Source: Methanoregula sp. (GTDB lineage Archaea > Halobacteriota > Methanomicrobia > Methanomicrobiales > Methanospirillaceae). From it: DNA of 64,000 nucleotides. A program made the translations under genes and the position numbers. Below are positions 58,915 to 64,000 of this stretch, piece after piece. Location of the stretch: NCBI RefSeq assembly GCF_028679125.1, contig NZ_JAJRCG010000003.1, forward strand, positions 62,001 to 126,000, written 5' to 3'. Within the stretch, counting starts at the first letter, position 1. Each line of letters begins with the position of its first letter. The notes beneath the pieces are model-generated. The model worked only from the letters and a program-made list of their open reading frames with translations, had not been told where the DNA came from and did no database searches.

Positions 58915-60129
58915 TTATCCCCTCATCGCATCGAGAATCTCCTCGTTTACGACCTGCCGGGCCGGGAGGTAGCCCGAGACGAGCGAAACCGCATAGAGCA
59001 GAAGGATACTCGTGACGACACCGCTGTAATTAATCATGGGTGTAATGTAGCCCATCGGGAAACGGAGCTGGTTGACTGTCAGGACCATGCAGATCGCGTT
59101 CAGGATCAGGATCCCGGTGATCATGCCGCAGGTACAGAGGAAGATCACCTGGAGCATATAACTGCCGATAATCACTTTCTTTTTAATGCCGATTGCTTTG
59201 AGGATTGCAATCTGTTTCTTCCGGTTGATGATGTTGATGAAGGTGATAATGAAGACCACGACACTTGCGACTACGAGACTGACAAACGTCATAATCGTAT
59301 TGATGAGTGAGATACTGGAGATTACGTCGCCTAAAATTCCCTTCCCCTTTTCGTTCCAGGTCTTCACCTTCTCCTCCACACCATAATCCATGATCGTGTA
59401 CTTGAGCTGGCTGGCGTCTTCTGATGACGTGCCCCGCACCAGGATCTCGGTAGCGATGCCTTCCGTGTGCATGACGGAATCCATCTCGTTTCGTGTGACA
59501 AATGCGCCGGAGTCGATCAATGCGCCCTCGGTCTCGTAGATGCCCTTCACCCGGTAACTCTTCACTACCCCGTTACCGTACGCTACCTCAATACGGTCGC
59601 CCACTTTTACGCCCCCTAACGAGGGCATCTTGTCCAGCGACTCGTCCTCGTTGCCAGCCAGGAGTGACCCGATCAGGATCTGGTCGGTATCACCGGGCGA
59701 GAGATAATCGCCTTCGATGATTTTCTGCTGGTAGAGGGTCACGCCCTTCTCATCCTTGGGATCGAACGCCGTCAACGACTTTGTCTGGAACTTCCCGTTC
59801 TTTGTGTTCGTAAGGGTGGTCCCGGTACTGACACGGGCCGAAACACCTGTCACACCCGGCACCCGCTGCAGCTGCCTGACGAGACCATCGGCATTGGCAA
59901 TAAACGTCTCTTTGTCCTTTGGTTCGATGGTCACGTGACCGTACTGGAAATCAATCATCTGTTGGTTGTAAATGGTAACGACTCCCCCGATAATCATGGC
60001 TAGGAAGTTCATCAGCACGACCACGAGCGCAATGATAAGGATGGTGAGCGCGAGGGTGCCCCGGTTGCCGCGCCGGATCGCCCGCACGGCAAGATAGAGC
60101 GAGACGCCATATCCCCCGTTATTCTGCAT
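58915..60129 (-). CDS. ABC exporter permease (FtsX/MacB type)
   Basis: The true start is MQNNGGYGVSLYLAVRAIRR (ATG 60129, GGAAGG upstream), giving 404 residues. A first membrane helix at about 25-45 is followed by a large external MacB_PCD domain (about 50-270). Three helices end the protein (MTFVSLVVASVVVFIITFIN, VIFLCTCGMITGILILNAIC, GVVTSILLLYAVSLVSGYLP). This is the FtsX-like permease that works with the ATPase gene directly after it. The start overlaps the end of the CARDB gene by 11 nt, so the three genes are coupled. Confidence 0.9.
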   Translation of the reverse strand: MQNNGGYGVSLYLAVRAIRRGNRGTLALTILIIALVVVLMNFLAMIIGGVVTIYNQQMIDFQYGHVTIEPKDKETFIANADGLVRQLQRVPGVTGVSARVSTGTTLTNTKNGKFQTKSLTAFDPKDEKGVTLYQQKIIEGDYLSPGDTDQILIGSLLAGNEDESLDKMPSLGGVKVGDRIEVAYGNGVVKSYRVKGIYETEGALIDSGAFVTRNEMDSVMHTEGIATEILVRGTSSEDASQLKYTIMDYGVEEKVKTWNEKGKGILGDVISSISLINTIMTFVSLVVASVVVFIITFINIINRKKQIAILKAIGIKKKVIIGSYMLQVIFLCTCGMITGILILNAICMVLTVNQLRFPMGYITPMINYSGVVTSILLLYAVSLVSGYLPARQVVNEEILDAMRG

Positions 60130-61456
60130 GTGCCTTCCCCGGTCGGATCCGGAAGTACCAGTAGGCAGCTCCGGCCAGGATCGCAACGAGCAGGACCGCA
60201 GCCGCAACCGGGAGCAGTCCGGATGATGGTGATGTCATGACCGATGCCTGTTCGCTGACCATGTGGGAACCGAAATCATCGGTGTAACTGATCGTCACGT
60301 TGACCGGTACTGATCCGTCTTTTGTTGCTTGAAGGTAGAAGATGGCCGGGGCATCGCTGTCCTTGTCAACAGAACCGATGAAGGCTGTTTTTGTGCCGGT
60401 GAATGAGCTGTCGAGAATGGCCCGGACCGACGAGGCCTGGTCTGTGCCGGTATTTTCCACGCGGATGATGAGCGTGAACGGTGATCCCGGGATCGGTCGT
60501 ACGGGGTCGGTAGTAACTGACGATACGGCAATTTCAGCCCGGCCTTTGACCGGTATACCAATGATCTCGGTCTGCTTTTCCGGAGTCCCATCTGGATTAT
60601 GGTACGTGATGGAGAGCACGACCGGGTCGATACCGAGGGGCGTATTCTTGTCCGTGGCTATGTTCATGTCGAACGTCATGTTCTCCCCGGGTTCAAGATG
60701 TTCCGCATAATACCGGCCGGAACTCGTGAGAACGAGTGACTTTACCGTAGAATTTGCCACCAGCGAAATATCGCTTGCCCGGGTCAGTCCGGTATTTTCA
60801 ATGATGATCGTTGCGGTACCGTCCTCTCCGGGTGCAACCCGGTCCGGCAGTTCCTGCGTTACGGAGAGTGACGGTTTCTTCTGGGTTGAGATATCGGTGT
60901 TCACGTTGACCGTGAGCGGGTACCGGGTGCTCCGCCCGTCCTTGACATCGATCCATGCTTCCGGGAAATAAATACCGTTCTTTGACGGGGCACGTATGAT
61001 AAACGTGACCGGGACTGACTGGCCGGGCCCTAACTCTCCGAGCCGGTCGAAGTCGCCGGTCAGAACCTCGATGCCATTCTCTTCAAGGTGGACGTTCTCG
61101 ATAAAGATGTTAATATCGGAACTCTTTGTTGAGGCGAACGTTCCGCCCGAGACAATGCCGGTGTTCTCTTTTACCGAAGCACTTTCCGCGGTATTCTTGA
61201 TGGTAAGCGTTATGGTTCCCATGTCCCCGGGCAGGAGCACAGCCGGTGTCACTTCATAGTTCGTGATAATGACCGTTGGATTGGTGGTGCTCTCCCCCAG
61301 GTCACTTGCTGATGACGATATGATGATGAACGGGAGCAGGAGAACAATGGTAAAAAATACCCGGGTCAACGATCGTTTCCGTCCTGCTGCTGTTCCGGTG
61401 TTCCCCTTGCGCTGCCTGAATCCCTGCTGTCCTTTTTCTTCCACGTGAATCGCCAT
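60119..61456 (-). CDS. CARDB-type surface protein linked to the exporter
   Basis: From ATG 61456 the protein has 445 residues. A hydrophobic signal (RVFFTIVLLLPFIIISSSAS) leads into repeated CARDB-like beta domains (VIITNYEVTPAVLLPGDMGT, TATIIIENTGLTRASDISLV, GSPFTLIIRVENTGTDQASS). A C-terminal anchor (LPVAAAVLLVAILAGAAYWY) with a basic end completes it. Proteins of this kind (COG1361-like) often precede ABC exporters in methanogens. An earlier ATG at 61510 adds 18 residues and would lie at a leaderless position right beside the palindrome; the choice is open. It shares the divergent promoter region with the TetR gene. Confidence 0.85.
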   Translation of the reverse strand: MAIHVEEKGQQGFRQRKGNTGTAAGRKRSLTRVFFTIVLLLPFIIISSSASDLGESTTNPTVIITNYEVTPAVLLPGDMGTITLTIKNTAESASVKENTGIVSGGTFASTKSSDINIFIENVHLEENGIEVLTGDFDRLGELGPGQSVPVTFIIRAPSKNGIYFPEAWIDVKDGRSTRYPLTVNVNTDISTQKKPSLSVTQELPDRVAPGEDGTATIIIENTGLTRASDISLVANSTVKSLVLTSSGRYYAEHLEPGENMTFDMNIATDKNTPLGIDPVVLSITYHNPDGTPEKQTEIIGIPVKGRAEIAVSSVTTDPVRPIPGSPFTLIIRVENTGTDQASSVRAILDSSFTGTKTAFIGSVDKDSDAPAIFYLQATKDGSVPVNVTISYTDDFGSHMVSEQASVMTSPSSGLLPVAAAVLLVAILAGAAYWYFRIRPGKAHAE

Positions 61457-61512
61457 TTCCTCCGGAATTTCCGGGCTTGTGTGGGTTTCATGTCCCTGCA
61501 AAGTGTACATTC

Positions 61513-61548
61513 GTTCAATTAAATAAACTTATGTTTAGTTTACTGAAC
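61513..61548. promoter_or_regulatory. 36-bp imperfect palindrome, candidate TetR operator
   Basis: The two 16-base arms match at 13 positions across a 4-base TTAT centre, with TAAAC/GTTTA next to the centre and GTTCA/TGAAC at the ends. It sits in the gap between the CARDB/ABC genes (leftward) and the TetR gene (rightward). Because the palindrome overlaps the likely promoters, it is a good operator candidate for the TetR protein. Confidence 0.7.
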
Positions 61549-61609
61549 AACTATTTATTTTGTAAACGCAAGGTGAATATAGACATCCGGTATAAGGAGA
61601 TACAGGAAT

Positions 61610-62212
61610 ATGCCACGGATCAATGCGGATTACCGCAAGGATGCAAAGAAAAAGATCATTGACGCAGCGGTCGAAGTCGCGGTAGATGATGGATGGGGAG
61701 GCCTGACGCTCGAATCAATCGCCCAGAAAGTCGGCGTCACCAAAGGGGCGTTCTATTCATACTTTCCAAACAGTATGACCCTGATGCAGGATGTGATCAT
61801 TGCGATGATCACCATGATGCGGGACCATGCCATTGTGACCCTGTTGGATAAAGATGACATCCATGCAGCGCTCGATCACCTGGGCAATGATATCTTCCTG
61901 CATCCAAAATCGTTCCTTCCGGTTTTCATCCAGGCAATGGCAAATATTCCCAAAGATCCTGTGTTTGTGGAAAAAATTTCTGTCCTTTATGAAGAGAACA
62001 TCGCTTTTTTCGTGAGTAAAATTGCCCGGTACCAGAAGAACGGGCAGATCCCGGAAGATACAAATCTCGATGATGCTGCCCGGGCCATTTACTGTATGAC
62101 CATCGGACTAGCTCTTACCACGCATATGATGAGAAAAGACGGTGCAACATCAAAACGTGTCTGGGTCGAGTCAGCTGAGCGAATCCTGGGGATTGATTCT
62201 GTCAGGCAGTAA
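61610..62212 (+). CDS. TetR/AcrR-family transcriptional regulator
   Basis: The 200-residue repressor has an N-terminal HTH (about 25-50: GLTLESIAQKVGVTKGAFYS), a spacer with FYSYFPNS, and an all-helical ligand domain. The DNA-binding part is well conserved, with a clear GGAGATA site before the ATG. TetR proteins usually repress neighbouring export genes until a ligand binds. Here it is divergent from the CARDB/ABC exporter genes with a 36-bp palindrome between. The ligand is unknown. Confidence 0.92.
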   Translation: MPRINADYRKDAKKKIIDAAVEVAVDDGWGGLTLESIAQKVGVTKGAFYSYFPNSMTLMQDVIIAMITMMRDHAIVTLLDKDDIHAALDHLGNDIFLHPKSFLPVFIQAMANIPKDPVFVEKISVLYEENIAFFVSKIARYQKNGQIPEDTNLDDAARAIYCMTIGLALTTHMMRKDGATSKRVWVESAERILGIDSVRQ

Positions 62213-62315
62213 AGACCGCTTTTGCGTATTCATCCCATGAAGAAACAAAATAAAAAAAGATGGTTCTCTTTCCCGGTCATCGGGAACAGAGATTCATATC
62301 GATGGTCTCGTTCCC

Positions 62316-63152
62316 TTACTTCTTTCCGGACAACAATGCCTGGAGCTGGCTTATCAGGCTGGCAATGACATCCTCCTTTGATTGCTGCTGGGTCTGCATC
62401 GGGACAACCTGATCCCCGGAAGTCTGTGTCTGGTTCCTGTCACCCTGCCCGAAACCCGGTCCCATTGCCTGTGCAGTGGTGTTGCCTGCGGTCTCTCCGC
62501 GTGGTTCCGGGGGTGTCGTGTTCCCGACTTCATGCATGCCTGACCCATCCATCCTGTCCGGTGGAGTCATATTGCCGGTCTGGTTCATGAAATTCATCGG
62601 GGTCATATTTCCGACTTCATGCATGCCTGACCCGTCCATCATGTCCGGTGGAGTCATATTGCCGGTCTGGTTCATGAAATTCATCGGGGTCATATTCCCG
62701 ACTTCATGCATGCCCGATCCGTCCATCATAGCTGGCGGTGTCATGTTGCCGGTCTGGTTTTGGAAGTCCGGCGGTGTCATGTTCCCATTGCCCTGCATGC
62801 CATCTCCTCCCATCCTGCCGGGGGCAGTCATGTTGCCGCCGTTCTGGCCATTGCCCGGGCCACCAAAAGCAGTCGTGTTTCCCCTGGTTCCGGATGGCGG
62901 CGTCTGCATCTGTCCGGTGTTTCCACTGTTCTGTCCGCTGGTCCCGGACTGAGAACCGGATGCTCCGGAATTACCGGATGGCGGGGCGGACATCTGGTTC
63001 ATGCTTCCCTGTCCCCCGGTTGTGTGGCCGGCTCCTGCGGCACCCTGCATTCCAGCCTGCCCCTGTTCCTGGGCTACGGTAAATGGTACAAGCATAACGG
63101 CAATGCACCAGAGTGCCATCAGCACCATGACAGGTCGTGTAAGTATTTTCAT
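62316..63152 (-). CDS. Secreted Met/Asn/Gly-rich repeat protein with many N-glycosylation sequons
   Basis: The 278-residue protein has a signal peptide (about 5-27, TRPVMVLMALWCIAVMLVPF) and a low-complexity body of Gly, Met, Asn, Pro, Ser and Thr. The central part has three 29-residue units built around PDMMDGSGMHEVGNMTPMNF and MNQTGNMTP. N-X-T sequons (NMT, NQT, NTT) occur about fourteen times, which points to heavy N-glycosylation outside the cell. The C-terminus returns to a helical, charged part (KEDVIASLISQLQALLSGKK). I know no family. It could be a surface or extracellular-matrix protein, or a metal-binding one because of the Met content. Confidence 0.75.
   Translation of the reverse strand: MKILTRPVMVLMALWCIAVMLVPFTVAQEQGQAGMQGAAGAGHTTGGQGSMNQMSAPPSGNSGASGSQSGTSGQNSGNTGQMQTPPSGTRGNTTAFGGPGNGQNGGNMTAPGRMGGDGMQGNGNMTPPDFQNQTGNMTPPAMMDGSGMHEVGNMTPMNFMNQTGNMTPPDMMDGSGMHEVGNMTPMNFMNQTGNMTPPDRMDGSGMHEVGNTTPPEPRGETAGNTTAQAMGPGFGQGDRNQTQTSGDQVVPMQTQQQSKEDVIASLISQLQALLSGKK
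62528..62788 (-). repeat. Three 87-bp tandem repeats within the Met-rich protein gene
   Basis: Units at 62528-62614, 62615-62701 and 62702-62788 have a period of exactly 87 bases (29 codons). The first two differ at only a few bases; the third is more diverged. In-frame length keeps the protein intact, so copy number could vary by recombination or slippage. Confidence 0.85.
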
Positions 63153-63434
63153 GGATTATTTCCTCCGTATCCGGCAACTGGTTATAGTCAGTTGTCCTGC
63201 CTCCTCACTATCCATATCAGGGTATAAATTGAATTCATGCAGCCCGGGAAATATATGTACCGGAAATTCCGATCATTGAACCTGTGAGTTCAAGGTATGC
63301 GACTTTTCATGGACGGTTAATGGCCTGGAAAACAGCGTGATGGGAAAAATTCCCGCAGGGAAATGCCGTGTTTCCCTCTTAACGGCAGGAAATATTGACA
63401 AAGTTGATAATCCTTGACAGGAGGATATACCAGT

Positions 63435-64000
63435 ATGAGTGATGATTCCGTAAAAAAGACGCAATCACCGCATTTCCGGGTCCTCCAGGATATTCTCCTT
63501 GTTGCTATCCTTGCGGTGATCGTGTATATTGCGGCCTATTTTATGAACCTGACCGGGGTACTGCTCAGTGTCCTTGAAACCTCCGCTGCACAGTACGCAA
63601 GTGCCCTCATCATTGCGGTTATTTTCCTTATCCTTGGTTTTATTTTCATTGTATACCGGAGATGGAATGAGCTGACGCAGGTGTCCGGTGAGATCATTGC
63701 GACACGGACCCAGATGGACCGGGTCAATGCCAAACTCATGTTTCTCAACAATATTACCCGGTATGATATGCTCAACGAAGTGACCCAGCTTCACAAGGAT
63801 CTCGAACATGCCGACAGGACACCGGAGATCATCCGGGTCGAAGAGTCAATAAACCGTATCCGCAGGCAGATCAAGTTCACCAAGGAGTACCAGGATATCG
63901 GGGCTATGCCGCCTGCATGGCAGAATCTTGCCGATGCGGTCATGCGGGCAAAGGTCGGACTGGATCTCGGCAATGTCAGTTTCGAGATGGACATCCATGA
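63435..64000 (+). CDS. Membrane kinase-like protein with Tyr in place of the H-box His (partial)
   Basis: The gene runs off the window; 188 residues are visible from the ATG at 63435. Two membrane helices (about 20-36 and 53-74) precede a short linker (QVSGEIIATRTQMDRVNAK) and a dimerisation region. The segment NNITRYDMLNEVTQL is the direct equivalent of the H-box of the other kinases in this window (GITRHDVLNKV, GITRHDINNQ, SITRHDILNQ), but has Tyr at residue 110 where the phosphorylated His should be. The rest of the region (RIRRQIKFTKEYQDIGAMPP) is normal. Whether an ATPase domain follows is unknown. It may be an inactive regulator or a variant kinase. Confidence 0.75.
   Translation, partial: MSDDSVKKTQSPHFRVLQDILLVAILAVIVYIAAYFMNLTGVLLSVLETSAAQYASALIIAVIFLILGFIFIVYRRWNELTQVSGEIIATRTQMDRVNAKLMFLNNITRYDMLNEVTQLHKDLEHADRTPEIIRVEESINRIRRQIKFTKEYQDIGAMPPAWQNLADAVMRAKVGLDLGNVSFEMDIH

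Noticed and set aside
1-64000. tRNA, rRNA or CRISPR array
   Set aside because: I found no cloverleaf sequence with a T-loop, no rRNA segments and no regularly spaced short repeats; the TGTAGC triplet and the MITEs are too few and irregular for CRISPR.

Overview
The window looks like the chromosome of a methanogenic archaeon, most likely of the order Methanomicrobiales (Methanoregula-like). The support is a complete archaeal-type CO dehydrogenase/acetyl-CoA synthase (CODH/ACS) operon, a beta-RFAP synthase-like GHMP protein (methanopterin pathway), a RaSEA-like archaeosine enzyme, PEGA/CARDB surface proteins and archaeal PAS histidine kinases with RHD-type H-boxes. Start signals mix GGAGG/GGTGA Shine-Dalgarno sites with TATA boxes about 25-30 nt upstream of nearly leaderless ATGs. 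Lineage is inferred from gene content only; no rRNA, tRNA, mcr gene or CRISPR array was seen.

Layout. (1) 1-3.2 kb: a family-1 encapsulin nanocompartment locus. The C-terminus of a ferritin-like cargo protein ends in an encapsulin targeting peptide, and is followed by the shell protein, a small CxxxC-tailed protein, a wHTH regulator, a DUF6448 protein, a mini-ferredoxin and a YdjM-like membrane protein. (2) 3.3-11.7 kb: a CPBP protease fragment, a DUF2193 protein paired with a cysteine hydrolase, a radical SAM enzyme, seryl-tRNA synthetase and two zinc-ribbon membrane proteins. (3) 11.9-23.4 kb: two CooC nickel-insertion ATPases, then after an unusual 1-kb non-coding gap cdhABCDE and a RACo-type corrinoid activator. 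Together these would make and maintain the enzyme that builds acetyl-CoA from CO2, a methyl group and CoA. (4) 23.5-28.7 kb: methyltransferase, PEGA surface proteins, DedA protein, RFAP synthase-like protein.

(5) 28.8-36.1 kb: a 6.1-kb segment with four genes bounded by a ~400-bp inverted repeat. One repeat copy carries a 333-bp MITE-like insertion, while the other preserves the empty site. A second MITE copy lies at 49.1-49.5 kb. (6) 36.3-53.5 kb: multi-PAS kinases, a glycosyltransferase/FAD oxidoreductase pair, a sodium symporter with a 34-aa accessory peptide, an LctP-family permease, an S41 peptidase, a double GIY-YIG protein, and three very short genes (45, 59 and 46 aa). (7) 53.6-64 kb: PEGA lipoprotein, bacterial-type shikimate kinase, MntP, another PAS kinase, a MacB/FtsX-like ABC exporter with a CARDB surface protein divergent from a TetR regulator across a 36-bp palindrome, a Met/Asn-rich repeat protein full of N-glycosylation sequons, and at the edge a kinase-like protein whose H-box histidine is replaced by tyrosine.

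Sensory proteins and surface proteins are strongly represented. The main candidate systems are the encapsulin operon and the inverted-repeat/MITE region. All identifications rest on reading motifs; no database search was run.
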